A stretch of DNA of 64,000 bases from Shewanella sp. MTB7 (GCF_027571385.1 NZ_CP085636.1:1550001-1614000); one strand, 5' to 3'; shown: positions 29,743 to 39,101, counted from the stretch's first letter. Translations and numbers: made by a program. The notes: generated from the sequence alone by a model not told the origin.

Positions 29743-30216
29743 TTATCTCAGTTTATTATTGATAAAATCGGTTGAATTAGCGTCTAACGTTCGTTTCGAG
29801 AGGTAGTTGGTTCCTGTAATATGTTTAATTAGATAGCCCCTGTCACTGCAACTATGTTCAGTTATATCTTTCCAGGGGATGTGACTATTTACATATTCTG
29901 ACTGACTATGTATCCCTTGTTCATCGATGACAAGCTGAACTTCATTACCAGCCGCTTTACTCATCATCTGTCGCCACAGCCACCACGTCTTCTTAAATCT
30001 TACGCTTAACCCTTCCACGGCACCTAGACCGACAATAAACAATGATGCATAAGCGTTAACCCCTGTGAGAAGTAGGGAAGTACCGATCAGAAAAAAGCCG
30101 ATAGATTTGTAGTAGGCTCGAATACTTTTATTATCAGTGACAGACTCTTCGAAGCACTCCGTAAAGTACTCTTTGTCTAACACGTAGGATTTTGTATAGC
30201 TAAATGGGCTGCTCAT
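29743..30216 (-). CDS. YcxB-like membrane protein
   Basis: A 157-residue protein with two adjacent hydrophobic segments (about 38-72, SIGFFLIGTSLLLTGVNAYASLFIVGLGAV), then a soluble C-terminal domain (QLVIDEQGIHSQSEYVNSHIPWKDITEHS) resembling the YcxB-like C-terminal domain of small bacterial membrane proteins. Function unknown. No strong ribosome binding site precedes ATG 30216. It is divergent from the DUF1971 gene, with 124 bases between them. Confidence 0.65.
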   Translation of the reverse strand: MSSPFSYTKSYVLDKEYFTECFEESVTDNKSIRAYYKSIGFFLIGTSLLLTGVNAYASLFIVGLGAVEGLSVRFKKTWWLWRQMMSKAAGNEVQLVIDEQGIHSQSEYVNSHIPWKDITEHSCSDRGYLIKHITGTNYLSKRTLDANSTDFINNKLR

Positions 30217-30340
30217 CGGGGCTAGTGTTGTCGGATTATGGGGCTAGTTTAACCTTTGAAGTATCCAAAGCAAATATTGTATTTGTAAGATGTCCCCATC
30301 TACACTGAAATAATGTCCAGTAATTCAGTTAGGCTGTGTT

Positions 30341-30694
30341 ATGTCGTTTATTCCAAAAGGTTATGCTAATTACGAGTCAACGGATATTTTTACCAAAGAG
30401 AGTGTCCCCAAAGTGCTGTTGGCACCCCACTATACAAAAAGTGGAGTGTATGAACAGATCCATGTTCTGAGTGGCGCGCTTAAATACTTAGGTTATGAAC
30501 CCCTCTCCCTTGTTGCCGACAAAGAGGTACTCGTAAAGGCTAATGAGACTGCAATGGCTCACCCTTATTATCTTCATCGATTAGAGCCTGTCAGCGATGA
30601 TCTAAGATTTGAGATCCGTTTCTTTTCCCGAGTAAAGCCAGAGGCAAACTCAAAAATTTTCCCCAATGATTCGGAAAATATCAAACAAAAATAA
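30341..30694 (+). CDS. DUF1971 (TehB/YeaR-like) cupin protein
   Basis: A 117-residue protein resembling the DUF1971 domain of YeaR and the N-terminal part of some TehB proteins. The diagnostic run is FTKESVPKVLLAPHYTKSGVYEQIHVLSGAL, followed by cupin-like strands ending in FEIRFFSR. E. coli YeaR is induced by nitrate and nitric oxide through NarL and NsrR; I see no convincing site of that kind here. The C-terminal tail after residue 100 is polar and poorly conserved. It is monocistronic. Confidence 0.75.
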   Translation: MSFIPKGYANYESTDIFTKESVPKVLLAPHYTKSGVYEQIHVLSGALKYLGYEPLSLVADKEVLVKANETAMAHPYYLHRLEPVSDDLRFEIRFFSRVKPEANSKIFPNDSENIKQK

Positions 30695-30953
30695 GTTTTG
30701 GATGGTTTGCTGAAAATGGTTAATAGTATCTGATATTATGTGTGCAACGCTTGCTAAGCCTTTGGTTAACAAAATTTAACACGACATTTACACTGAAAGT
30801 GCCTAGAGTAACCTTTGTGATCTTCATTATAATTATCGTTTATGTTTTTAACACGATGGGTGTGAAGTAAGTAACAAAGGGGGACCAGTTTAATTCATTA
30901 GAGCTAGACCTATAAATAGTAGTGGTGCCTAGGCAAATAAACGGGGAGACGAT

Positions 30954-31202
30954 ATGTTAATTAGTAGCATAGCAGAGCTTTTTTTCTGGTTTTTTTGGGA
31001 GTTTTTACTCTCCTTTATCCTATATACGACGGGCGCCTTGGTGCTTAGACTTATCACATTTGGCAGAGTACGAAAGCCACTCTTTTCCCCCTCTATCTTT
31101 AGCAATGAGAAGCAACTTGCAAAGAATGACTTTTTTTCAGTGTACATAACAGGCTTCTTTTTCTATCTCATCTTACTGACTCTACTTATTTGGTTAGGAT
31201 AA
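30954..31202 (+). CDS. Small two-helix membrane protein
   Basis: An 82-residue hydrophobic protein with two predicted membrane helices (about 5-33 and 62-81) joined by a basic loop (RLITFGRVRKPLFSPSIFSNEKQLAKNDFF). A strong GGGGAGA ribosome binding site stands 5 bases before ATG 30954, which is the main reason to accept it. I do not recognise a characterised family. It lies alone between the DUF1971 gene and the VOC gene. Confidence 0.6.
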   Translation: MLISSIAELFFWFFWEFLLSFILYTTGALVLRLITFGRVRKPLFSPSIFSNEKQLAKNDFFSVYITGFFFYLILLTLLIWLG

Positions 31203-31292
31203 AATGAGTGTGGACATTGAACATTTGTTATTGCATGTGGCACATGTAAGGAAATTGAGTTGATCAGGTTCAATTCTTTCATCGTTGTTTAG

Positions 31293-31712
31293 TTAATCAT
31301 ATCTATTTCTCTGCCAAGGGGTATCACTTAAGTATTGGACAAACTCTATCTCATAACCGTCAGGATCTATATAATAGACATTCTGTCTGAATTCATCGAC
31401 AGCACCCTCTTTATCGACGACAAAACCGGCTTCAGCCAAACGTGCTATGACACCATCAAGATCTGAGGTGACAAAAGCAAAGTGTGCCAGACCTAGTTGA
31501 TGCCCTGTTAAATCCCTATTGACGCCTACACCGTCATCATTGAAAGTGAGGTACTGATAATCATCGCCAAAATGAACCCAGTTTCGATCTTTCCCATGCC
31601 AATTTGACTCCCCACCTCCTCGGACATTCCAGTGTGGAAAGGCTGCTTGGTAAAACGTTAGTGTGGTTGGGATGTCTGTAACGACTAAGTTAAGATGTTC
31701 TAGATGTATCAT
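31293..31712 (-). CDS. VOC family (glyoxalase-like) protein
   Basis: A 139-residue vicinal-oxygen-chelate protein with two beta-alpha-beta-beta-beta units. It opens HLEHLNLVVTDIPTTLTFYQAAF and closes NVYYIDPDGYEIEFVQYL, the usual frame in which His and Glu bind a metal. The substrate is unknown; glyoxalase and bleomycin-resistance names are generic for this fold. ATG 31712 follows AAGGAG. It lies 97 bases downstream of the FMN reductase gene on the same strand and may share its promoter and regulator. Confidence 0.82.
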   Translation of the reverse strand: MIHLEHLNLVVTDIPTTLTFYQAAFPHWNVRGGGESNWHGKDRNWVHFGDDYQYLTFNDDGVGVNRDLTGHQLGLAHFAFVTSDLDGVIARLAEAGFVVDKEGAVDEFRQNVYYIDPDGYEIEFVQYLSDTPWQRNRYD

Positions 31713-31809
31713 AGCTAACTCCTTTTTTGCTCTTATACTGACAGAGCATTATTGAACTTTTCATGGTGGGTTGAGTTGGTTTTCACCCGCCCAATATAGT
31801 TTGATTTTG

Positions 31810-32442
31810 TTACATACCGTAGATATATTCTTGTTGTTTTGGGTAAGGTTGAAATTGGTGTTTCTCGCGAATAGTACTTAAGGCTGCAGCATATTGATAA
31901 AGCATATGCAAACAGTATTGAATGCGCTCTTTAAGATCCGTATCTCTTGAATTCATGCTCGAATCGCTAATGATATTGTCGTCGGGTTGCTCATTTAGAA
32001 CTTCTGCTACATGACGAATAATCAGGTGGTCAGGAAGAGCGACTAGTTTGTTGTTTTTAAGAGAATTCATCCTTAATTCAGCTATTGGGTAAGCGCCACT
32101 TATTCCGCTGACAACAGAGATCAACAAGGCTGGTTTATGCGCCGTCTCTTGGTTGTCACACATAAGCAGAAAATTCTTGAGTATGGGCGACGCCATTCCT
32201 CCCCATTCTGGTGTGATTAATATCATAGCATCGGCGCGTTTCACTTTCTGACTGATCAAGGGCCATGGATTGCCTTTAGCGAACTTACTCTCCGGCTTTC
32301 CGTCCCAGAAAGGCAGTTCATGGCGACAGAGCTCAATATGACTAACCTCTGTGAAATCGGTTGCAACCTTACTCAAATAGTTGGCAATTTTGGCACTTTG
32401 AGATTGAGTTCTTTGGCTGCCGCTGACAATAAGCAAATTCAT
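31810..32442 (-). CDS. NADPH-dependent FMN reductase-like flavoprotein
   Basis: A 210-residue flavodoxin-fold protein. The phosphate-binding loop VSGSQRTQSQSAK occupies residues 5-17 and the flavin-ring loop TPEWGGMASPILKN is near 88, matching the NADPH:FMN reductase / chromate reductase family. A C-terminal extension (about 180-210) ends PYPKQQEYIYGM. It is divergent from an Fe-S-type regulator across 208 bases rich in AAAGTAA-type half-sites, so it is probably that regulator's target. The physiological electron acceptor is unknown. Confidence 0.82.
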   Translation of the reverse strand: MNLLIVSGSQRTQSQSAKIANYLSKVATDFTEVSHIELCRHELPFWDGKPESKFAKGNPWPLISQKVKRADAMILITPEWGGMASPILKNFLLMCDNQETAHKPALLISVVSGISGAYPIAELRMNSLKNNKLVALPDHLIIRHVAEVLNEQPDDNIISDSSMNSRDTDLKERIQYCLHMLYQYAAALSTIREKHQFQPYPKQQEYIYGM

Positions 32443-32466
32443 TTTGTAAACCTTTTTGTTTATTTA

Positions 32467-32493
32467 ATATAAAGTAATGTAATTACTTTATAT
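32467..32493. promoter_or_regulatory. 27-base palindromic operator candidate
   Basis: ATATAAAGTAAT (32467-32478) and ATTACTTTATAT (32482-32493) are perfect inverse complements around the 3-base spacer GTA. The site lies 25 bases before the FMN reductase start and in the divergent promoter of the regulator. Another half-site AAAGTAAA follows at 32497-32504. Confidence 0.65.
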
Positions 32494-32518
32494 AATAAAG
32501 TAAAGGTGAGATTTTAAA

Positions 32519-32544
32519 TAAAGTAAATAAAAAAGTTTACTTAA
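32519..32544. promoter_or_regulatory. Second operator candidate of the same type
   Basis: TAAAGTAAA (32519-32527) faces TTTACTTAA (32536-32544), matching at 8 of 9 inverse-complement positions around an 8-base spacer. It repeats the AAGTAA half-site of the palindrome at 32467, as expected if one regulator binds both. Confidence 0.5.
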
Positions 32545-32650
32545 TATATGGATCAGTAATAATAGAGGAAGTAGAGTCATTTTCATCATGAATTTCAGCT
32601 GCTGGAAATCATGCTTGCTATGGCAAGTAAAGCTAGATGTAAGAGGTGTC

Positions 32651-33283
32651 ATGAAAACCAGCGAGAAAATTGTTCAACTGCTTAAAGCCCTAGGCCCACA
32701 AACAGCTAAAGTGCTCGCTACTGAGTTGTCATTGACAACTATGGGGGTACGACAACATATGCAAGCTCTTGAGGATGAAGGGGACGTTCGCTTTGAAGAT
32801 ATTAAGGCGAGCCGAGGACGTCCCACTCGTGTCTGGTCTTTGACATCGAAGAGTAATAGTCACTTTGGTGATCGTCATGAAGAGCTTTCTGTGCAATTGA
32901 TTGATTCAGTGATAGCCATATTTGGTGATTCAGGGCTAGACAAGTTGATCACTCATAGAGAGGAAGCTTCATTGGCTCTGTATCAACATAGACTCGTGAG
33001 GGAGACGACACTTCTAGCTAAATTGACAGCCTTAGCTGAGTTGAGAGAGGCTGAAGGGTATATGGCGAGCGTTATCCAAGAAGATGGTTTTTATTGGTTA
33101 TTAGAGAATCACTGTCCAATTTGCGCCGCGGCAAGTCAATGTTTGAGCTTTTGTCGCTCAGAGCTGAACTTATTTCAGACCTTGCTTGATGGTGTTGCTA
33201 CCGTTAACCGTGTAGAGCATATTATTGAAGGTGCTCGTCGCTGTGCTTATAAAGTTATTCCCATTAATCAGTTGATAAAATAG
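32651..33283 (+). CDS. SufR-like winged-helix regulator with cysteine cluster
   Basis: A 210-residue transcription factor. Residues 1-65 form an ArsR/DeoR-like winged helix (AKVLATELSLTTMGVRQHMQALEDEG, wing SRGRPTRVW). The C-terminal part has four cysteines, C155, C158, C164 and C168 (HCPICAAASQCLSFC), the type of cluster that binds iron-sulfur in SufR-like regulators. I start at ATG 32651, which has AGAGGTG upstream; an earlier in-frame ATG at 32588 lacks a site. rsuA starts on the very next base after its stop. It probably represses itself and the divergent flavoprotein gene, which is inference. Confidence 0.82.
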   Translation: MKTSEKIVQLLKALGPQTAKVLATELSLTTMGVRQHMQALEDEGDVRFEDIKASRGRPTRVWSLTSKSNSHFGDRHEELSVQLIDSVIAIFGDSGLDKLITHREEASLALYQHRLVRETTLLAKLTALAELREAEGYMASVIQEDGFYWLLENHCPICAAASQCLSFCRSELNLFQTLLDGVATVNRVEHIIEGARRCAYKVIPINQLIK

Positions 33284-33985
33284 ATGGAATCTAAACGTGG
33301 CCGTTTAGACCGGTTTATCAGTCAGCAACTTCAAATTAATCGCAAAAATGTCCGTTTAATGTTGGCCAAAGGTCAGGTTAGAGTAGACGGTGAGTTGGCT
33401 CGCGATATTGACTTGATTGTGGATGAATTTTCTCATATCTGCGTAGATGACAAGGTGCTACAAGCTAATCAAACTAGCTATGTGATGCTGCATAAACCTG
33501 TAGGTGTAGTTAGTGCGACTGTTGATGATAAACATAAGACAGTGATCGATCTTCTTGAATGGGATAACAAGGAGAGCCTGCATATTGTTGGTCGATTGGA
33601 TCTTAATACATCAGGACTTCTGCTGCTAACCAATGATGGTCGTTGGTCTAAACGCTTGATGGATCCAGAACATAAGGTAGGAAAGCTGTATCGTGTTCAT
33701 CTACACAATACGCTAACTTCAGAGTATATATCTGCGTTCGCACAAGGTATGTATTTTGAGTTTGAAGATATTACCACTTTGCCAGCTGAGCTTGAAATTG
33801 TTGATAGTCATACAGCTCTAGTGACACTTTATGAGGGACGTTATCATCAGATTAAACGTATGTTTGGTCGTTTTAGAAACCCTGTTATTGGTCTACACCG
33901 GATCTCTGTGGGATCAATACTGCTGGATAAAGGACTTGCCGTTGGGGAGAGTCGTGCTTTAACGGAGGATGAAGTTAAGGAATAA
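33284..33985 (+). CDS. rsuA: 16S rRNA pseudouridine-516 synthase RsuA
   Basis: RNA-modifying enzyme of 233 residues. The N-terminal S4 RNA-binding domain (RLDRFISQQLQINRKNVRLMLAKGQVRVDG) precedes the RsuA/RluB-type catalytic core with Asp in GRLDLNTSGLLLLTNDG, and the later YEGRYHQIKRMFG motif. This family makes single pseudouridines; the short length and S4 domain favour RsuA, though RluE/RluF-like enzymes are related. The TAG stop of the regulator gene directly abuts ATG 33284, so expression is probably coupled to it, an unusual partnership. Confidence 0.88.
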   Translation: MESKRGRLDRFISQQLQINRKNVRLMLAKGQVRVDGELARDIDLIVDEFSHICVDDKVLQANQTSYVMLHKPVGVVSATVDDKHKTVIDLLEWDNKESLHIVGRLDLNTSGLLLLTNDGRWSKRLMDPEHKVGKLYRVHLHNTLTSEYISAFAQGMYFEFEDITTLPAELEIVDSHTALVTLYEGRYHQIKRMFGRFRNPVIGLHRISVGSILLDKGLAVGESRALTEDEVKE

Positions 33986-34528
33986 CTAGCATAATGCGTT
34001 TTTTGCGGACAAGTTCACGCTGCTGCTAATTTTGTGATCGTTGACTCGTTAGTTCATTATTTCTACCTTTTGTGGTCCATGAAATTCAGCTGATAATTTC
34101 AATATGTGTGATGATGATCGCTATTATTAAGTAATTGTGATTTTGATGTGATTAGCGTTTTTTGCTTATTTTATATAGCAACAGACAGAATGTGTAACCA
34201 ATTGAAAGTATAATGTATTGTGTGTTATTGTTGGAAATAAGACGCTAGAGAACTGTTATTTAAAAATGTTTATAACTTGTTGATAGTGCTTGTTATTCTG
34301 CATGTGGTCTTGCTGGTTTGTTTCATCTTACACCTCAAGTTTTACCTCGATTTTCTAATGCATAAGCTAGATTTTCTCATTTGCTCTGTGGGATCCCTTC
34401 AACTAGAATGCGCCGCGCACGATTTATACTTTAAGCACTCCTCGATGAAGCATATATAGAATCAGGACGTGGTTTGGCTATATTTCAAATAAATTTAATC
34501 TTGCTTGAAATTCCTGTAGGGAAAATAG
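33986..34528. other. Long non-coding region upstream of the acetate transporter
   Basis: This 543-base AT-rich gap contains the promoter of satP. A weak CRP-like half-match (TGTGA-n6-TCGCT, 34107-34122) is present, but too poor to call. A TTG-initiated hydrophobic 60-codon frame at 34277-34459 has no ribosome binding site and I do not accept it. Nothing else is recognised. Confidence 0.4.
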
Positions 34529-35149
34529 ATGTCAACTAAGCTAGCTAATCCAGCGCCTCTTGGGCTTATGGGTTTTGGTATGACCACCATACTGTTAAAC
34601 ATTCACAATGCGGGTTTCTTCCCTATCGATTCTATGATTTTATCTATGGGGTTATTCTATGGTGGCATTGGCCAAGTAATCGTCGGCATTATGTGCTTTA
34701 AACGTGGCGATACATTCGGCACCACAGCTTTCACTTCTTACGGCCTATTTTGGTTAACCTTGGTTGGCTTACTCGTTATGCCTAAAATGGGACTAAGCGA
34801 AGCGAGCCCTGCAGGTTTTATGGGTTGGTATTTAACTTTATGGGGGATCTTCACCGCATTTATGTTTGTAGGTTCATTACGTTACCCTCGTGCTAAGCAG
34901 GTCGTTTTTGGTTCGCTTACAATACTATTCTTCCTATTAGCAGCAAGAGATTTCACTGGTAGTGCATTAATTGGCACTATTGCTGGTTTCGAAGGTATTT
35001 TCTGTGGTGCAAGTGCTATCTATTTTGCAATGGCCCAAGTGCTAAATGCTGAATATGGCCGTACAATTTTACCTGTTGGTGAGCTTGTAGTGAAAGATAG
35101 TAAGCTATCTCCAGCTGATGAAATTGTCACTCAGTTAAACGCTGCGTAA
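34529..35149 (+). CDS. satP: Acetate uptake transporter, SatP/YaaH family
   Basis: Six-helix membrane protein of the AceTr family (206 residues) that takes up acetate or succinate with protons. The family signature NPAPLGL lies at residues 7-13 (then MGFGMTTI), and six hydrophobic segments follow at regular spacing. ATG 34529 is preceded by AGGGAAAA. It is monocistronic, with a strong shared terminator after it. Acetate transport would suit a marine Shewanella that excretes and re-uses acetate; the substrate is inferred from the family. Confidence 0.88.
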   Translation: MSTKLANPAPLGLMGFGMTTILLNIHNAGFFPIDSMILSMGLFYGGIGQVIVGIMCFKRGDTFGTTAFTSYGLFWLTLVGLLVMPKMGLSEASPAGFMGWYLTLWGIFTAFMFVGSLRYPRAKQVVFGSLTILFFLLAARDFTGSALIGTIAGFEGIFCGASAIYFAMAQVLNAEYGRTILPVGELVVKDSKLSPADEIVTQLNAA

Positions 35150-35167
35150 TCATTTCGATTTTAATCG

Positions 35168-35200
35168 AAAAAAGGCTGACATTTGATGTCAGCCTTTTTT
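35168..35200. terminator. Strong bidirectional terminator
   Basis: AAAAAAGGCTGACAT (35168-35182) and ATGTCAGCCTTTTTT (35186-35200) form a 15-base-pair stem with a 3-base loop between satP and the convergent transporter gene. U-tracts result in both directions. Confidence 0.9.
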
Positions 35201-35220
35201 ATTTGGGCTAAATATCGAGA

Positions 35221-36753
35221 TTAAGCTTGCTGTAATTTCAACAACCATTTGCCATACAGATAGATACCTACTGCTGATATTGTTCCTATTGCAGCAATAA
35301 TATACCAAGCCATGCCGACATCATGGGTATTGTATAACAAGGTCGTGAGCATTTGTGCTGATTCACCTGTGTAAGCGACTAAAGTCGTGAACGCTTCTCC
35401 TTGGGGGATCGCATTTATCTCTTGGGCACTCATGCCACGTTGTGATAGTAACTCAAGTGAGAAAATCTCTTTTGATGCATAAATCTCATACAGTCTAGGA
35501 CCAAAATATCCCTCTAGGGTCCAACCTATTCCTTGCGGCAGCATCACGAAGCCAAGGTACATGGCTTTTTTGCCTTCAGGGGCAATATTACCCATAAATT
35601 CGTTCTTCTTTGGGCTGATCATCATCTCACCAAATGAGAACATGACAATGGCGAGAACAACCATCCAAGCTGCATTGGTAGCACCAATCAATACGAAAGC
35701 GAAAATACTCAGTAGACATCCAGCTAACATGGCTGTAGTAATGCGGTATTTTGCTGTGAGTGCAGCCACCAAGAAGCAGGTGGTCATGATCATGCCGGCA
35801 TTGAGATTCAGCATGCCTTCAGGCATCACCCTAGTGCCAGTATTATCTAAGCCTAACCAGAATTGAAAGAAACCGTTCGAAGTACCTTCAGGTCCAAATA
35901 GCGAAGTCACGATAACGCTGGTATCAACCCATTCAGCAATATAAATAGGCAAGACATCAAATAATGAGTTGAACAAGAACCAAAATCCTGCAAACACCAG
36001 CATGTAGTAGATCACTACAGGTTTTTTAAGTTCATGGAGCGCATCTTTCCAGAGTGCTTGTTGCTGGATCTCACCGGATTGTATCTTACGCTTACGCTCT
36101 AAACGCTCCTCCTTACCAGGTTCTTTATAGGCGAGTAAAAATAGGAAGTTAAGTGAAATGATAGCGGCACAGGCGTAGAAGACATTGTCCCAAGATAGCT
36201 GGCGCATGTGCACAGCGACCAGTGGCCCTAAGAAACCACCAATATTGACCACTTGATAGAAAATGCCCCAGGCCATAGAGGTGTTTTGCCTGCCGGTTGA
36301 GAGTACCAAGGTACCTTGAATACCCGGTTTGAATATCCCTGTTCCTCCAGCGAGTAATATGGCACCGAACAAAAAGCCATAGAAACTTGGGAAGAAGGCC
36401 ATGACTAAATAGCCGCAAATTTTTATGATGGTGGATGCGAAGATGGTCTCTTTGTATCCGACTCTATCGGATATACCACCGGTAAATACTGGGATAAAGG
36501 TCTGCATCATGGCCCAAACAGCAAGAATGACACCGTAGTCGCTCAGGCTTATTCCTAAGCCTCCCTCTGACACTGGTGCTTTAGCATAAAGGCCAGCACT
36601 GGCCTTTACACCATAATAGGCAATACGCTCAACGAGCTCCATTCCGCCTACAATCCAAAAAATATAACTTAGGCTGGCAATAGAAGCCCACATACCTAAC
36701 TGTTTCACTTCCCGCAGATCGTTATCCGCGTAAGCATCTTTGGAGTCGCTCAT
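35221..36753 (-). CDS. POT/PTR-like MFS transporter
   Basis: A 510-residue major-facilitator protein with about 12-14 membrane helices. The first helix carries GMELVERIAYYGV, a form of the ExxER-x-YYG motif of proton-coupled oligopeptide transporters, and GGISDRVGYKETIF is the MFS loop 2-3 motif. An extended cytoplasmic loop (KEERLERKRKIQSGEIQQQ) lies mid-protein, and a long loop near the C-terminus is rich in polar residues. Substrate is probably a peptide or related compound; this is family inference. It is monocistronic. Confidence 0.82.
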   Translation of the reverse strand: MSDSKDAYADNDLREVKQLGMWASIASLSYIFWIVGGMELVERIAYYGVKASAGLYAKAPVSEGGLGISLSDYGVILAVWAMMQTFIPVFTGGISDRVGYKETIFASTIIKICGYLVMAFFPSFYGFLFGAILLAGGTGIFKPGIQGTLVLSTGRQNTSMAWGIFYQVVNIGGFLGPLVAVHMRQLSWDNVFYACAAIISLNFLFLLAYKEPGKEERLERKRKIQSGEIQQQALWKDALHELKKPVVIYYMLVFAGFWFLFNSLFDVLPIYIAEWVDTSVIVTSLFGPEGTSNGFFQFWLGLDNTGTRVMPEGMLNLNAGMIMTTCFLVAALTAKYRITTAMLAGCLLSIFAFVLIGATNAAWMVVLAIVMFSFGEMMISPKKNEFMGNIAPEGKKAMYLGFVMLPQGIGWTLEGYFGPRLYEIYASKEIFSLELLSQRGMSAQEINAIPQGEAFTTLVAYTGESAQMLTTLLYNTHDVGMAWYIIAAIGTISAVGIYLYGKWLLKLQQA

Positions 36754-37103
36754 ACTTTTCCTTTAATTATTATAATTATTTATTGTTATCTGTGTTATTT
36801 GTTCTGATTGCTTGTGTTTAAACGGGGCAACTGAGTATTTCAATGTGTGCCATAGAACTACTCACTTGTAACGTACTCGACACTTTACCTAATTCGACTG
36901 AGAAACACCAAGCGATTAGCTGAAAATGAAACCTGCTTAGCAAAAGCGTTTAAATTCAATAATTGATATCTAAAAATGAAGGTGAGACTGTTAATCGATA
37001 TCGGTATACAAAGAAGAGGTAATGGGTGACAAAATATGACTAAGCAGAATTAGGTAAGGTAGGTAAGTAAAAAATGGATTGTTTATTTATTATCAATATA
37101 GCT
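36754..37103. other. Intergenic region before the POT-like transporter
   Basis: This 350-base AT-rich segment lies between two leftward genes, upstream of the transporter and downstream of the diguanylate cyclase. I see no gene, no clear hairpin terminator and no recognisable operator. Confidence 0.35.
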
Positions 37104-38900
37104 TCAACCCGTCTGAGTTTTCTCATTGGGCAGTGAGTTTAGCTCATTGGTAAAAGCAAAGTTATTCTTTCCCCTATGCTTGGCGAGATACATGGCTTTG
37201 TCAGCCTTATTGATAAGCTTTGCCCCATCAACACCATCATCGGGAGCAACCGCAATGCCTAGGCTAACGCCTACTTTACATACTGTGTCTTGAATCACGA
37301 AGTCGGTTGTCAGTGAGTCGATCATTGTGCGAGCAATATGTTCGACAATACTGAGATCGCTAACATGGGGAAGAATAACCAAAAACTCATCTCCGCCCAC
37401 CCTGGCGAGGATATCTTCATCTCTAATTGCGTCAGATAATCTTACCGTTACCTCTTTTAAGAGCTGATCTCCTGCCTGATGACCTAAAGTGTCATTGATG
37501 TTTTTAAAATTATCTAAGTCGGCAAATATCACCACAAGCTTGTTACCTTTTGTCTGTAAGGTCTTGAGATAATCTTGCATCTGTTTACCTGCATATTCAC
37601 GAGTTGGCAGGCCGGTTAATGTGTCATGGTGGGCCATGTGTTTAAGCTTTTTTTGCAGTTGATCCCGCTCGATAGCATTATGTTTAAATATCTTCATGGC
37701 TTTGGCCATGTTACCCACTTCATCTTTACGCTCTGATCCTGAGATGTCGATATTCAGATCATTACGTGAGAGTTGGGTCATCATATGAGTCATGGCGACG
37801 AGAGGCAGGGAAATATCAGCAGCTAATAAGTAACCGAGAAAGAAGATAACAATGGCAATAATGGCACCACTTAACATGAGAAAACGGTTCATAGAATAGA
37901 CAGGGCTTAATATCTCATTTGTGTCTATCTCGGCGATAATCGCCCATCGGGTGCCGAGAAAATTGACTGGCGCAAAAGCTGAAAAAACGGAAACACCTCG
38001 GTAGTCCTCTATTCTGGCATTACCGGCTTCTCCGACAAGGGCGCGATGAACCGAAACCGTGTCGACCTGGGTTTTGAGTATGCTTTGGCCCAAAAAGAAG
38101 CGTGAGTCGCTACGCATTAACAGGTCTGGCCCCACCAAATAGGTTTCACCGCTCTTCCCCATACCTGCGGTGACATGCATTACTCGATTAAGGGGGGCTA
38201 TTGGCATCTGGAAGGCGATAATCCCGATATATTGGCGGTTACTGTCGAACACCGGTGATGCAATAAAGCTGGCGGGAGCATTGTTACTTGGCTCATAGGG
38301 TGAGAAGTCGGCAAAAAGATGTTTATTTATGTGTGGTTGATTATTAATTTGTTGTATTAATTCACTTAGATGTGTCTTATTCCAGCGCCCTGTGATCAGG
38401 TTAGTTGCAAAATCCTCCTCCTTCTTAACCGTATAGATAAGCTCCCCTTGAGTGTTAAACAGGAACAGATCATGAAACTCCCGAGTTGAGACTAAGTTGG
38501 TGAATGCGGGGTGATAGTCACCATGATATTGATCGTAAATGGATGCGTTGAGTGCACTTTTTTGTTCATTTGAGAAGGGGCTCATGGGGATGTAGGAGTT
38601 TTGTAGTTTCTGGGTCTGATCTTTATCCAGTGCGATCCAAGCTTGGGAAAAATGTTCGACGGCTGAGATCACTAGCGGACTTTGGGCGTGAAAAATCAGA
38701 TCTTTTTCGATAACTGAAAAGTAAGTATTTAGTGCTGTACTCCTAGACTCTAGCAATGACGAGAGCTTATCCTCGGCAGAGTGTGTCATCTCATTTTTTG
38801 CGATGGTGAAAGCGATAAATGCAGTAATTAAAGCGGAAAGCAGTGCGAAGCAGATCATAACCACAGGAAACTTATGGGTGATCTTTAAATCTGTGAACAT
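37104..38900 (-). CDS. dCache-HAMP-GGDEF diguanylate cyclase
   Basis: Membrane sensor of 598 residues that should make cyclic di-GMP. TM1 (about 10-35) and TM2 (about 338-362) flank a periplasmic double-Cache domain of about 300 residues, followed by HAMP and a GGDEF domain. The active-site motif GGDEF is intact (residues 502-506), with an RxxD inhibitory site (RDED) ending five residues before it, so both catalysis and product inhibition are likely. I prefer ATG 38900, with GGAAGAG upstream, over an ATG 7 codons earlier. The ligand is unknown. It is monocistronic. Confidence 0.9.
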   Translation of the reverse strand: MFTDLKITHKFPVVMICFALLSALITAFIAFTIAKNEMTHSAEDKLSSLLESRSTALNTYFSVIEKDLIFHAQSPLVISAVEHFSQAWIALDKDQTQKLQNSYIPMSPFSNEQKSALNASIYDQYHGDYHPAFTNLVSTREFHDLFLFNTQGELIYTVKKEEDFATNLITGRWNKTHLSELIQQINNQPHINKHLFADFSPYEPSNNAPASFIASPVFDSNRQYIGIIAFQMPIAPLNRVMHVTAGMGKSGETYLVGPDLLMRSDSRFFLGQSILKTQVDTVSVHRALVGEAGNARIEDYRGVSVFSAFAPVNFLGTRWAIIAEIDTNEILSPVYSMNRFLMLSGAIIAIVIFFLGYLLAADISLPLVAMTHMMTQLSRNDLNIDISGSERKDEVGNMAKAMKIFKHNAIERDQLQKKLKHMAHHDTLTGLPTREYAGKQMQDYLKTLQTKGNKLVVIFADLDNFKNINDTLGHQAGDQLLKEVTVRLSDAIRDEDILARVGGDEFLVILPHVSDLSIVEHIARTMIDSLTTDFVIQDTVCKVGVSLGIAVAPDDGVDGAKLINKADKAMYLAKHRGKNNFAFTNELNSLPNEKTQTG

Positions 38901-39076
38901 ACTTTCTCTTCCAATAAACACAGTGAACCATAATTATAGTCGACAATTTATAAGCGGGCAGAAGCCGTTTGTGATTGGAATCAGTTTGGCTCTGTTCTGT
39001 TCAAAATAAGCTAAGAGAAGAACCATAACCGCTGTACTTTTACGATGGGAAATGGAGATAAGCAGCAGGTAATAAA

Positions 39077-39101
39077 AAGGGCTGTCTCAATGACAGCCCT
39101 T
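39077..39101 (-). terminator. Rho-independent terminator of valS
   Basis: AAGGGCTGTC (39077-39086) pairs perfectly with GACAGCCCTT (39092-39101) around a 5-base loop. On the minus strand the hairpin runs into TTTTTATT, about 100 bases after the valS stop. Confidence 0.85.

Noticed and set aside
34107..34122. CRP-like site upstream of satP (TGTGA-n6-TCGCT)
   Set aside because: The right half matches the TCACA consensus poorly, and the distance to the start codon is over 400 bases.
34277..34459. 60-codon hydrophobic frame before satP
   Set aside because: TTG start without a ribosome binding site in a very AT-rich region, where hydrophobic codons arise by chance.
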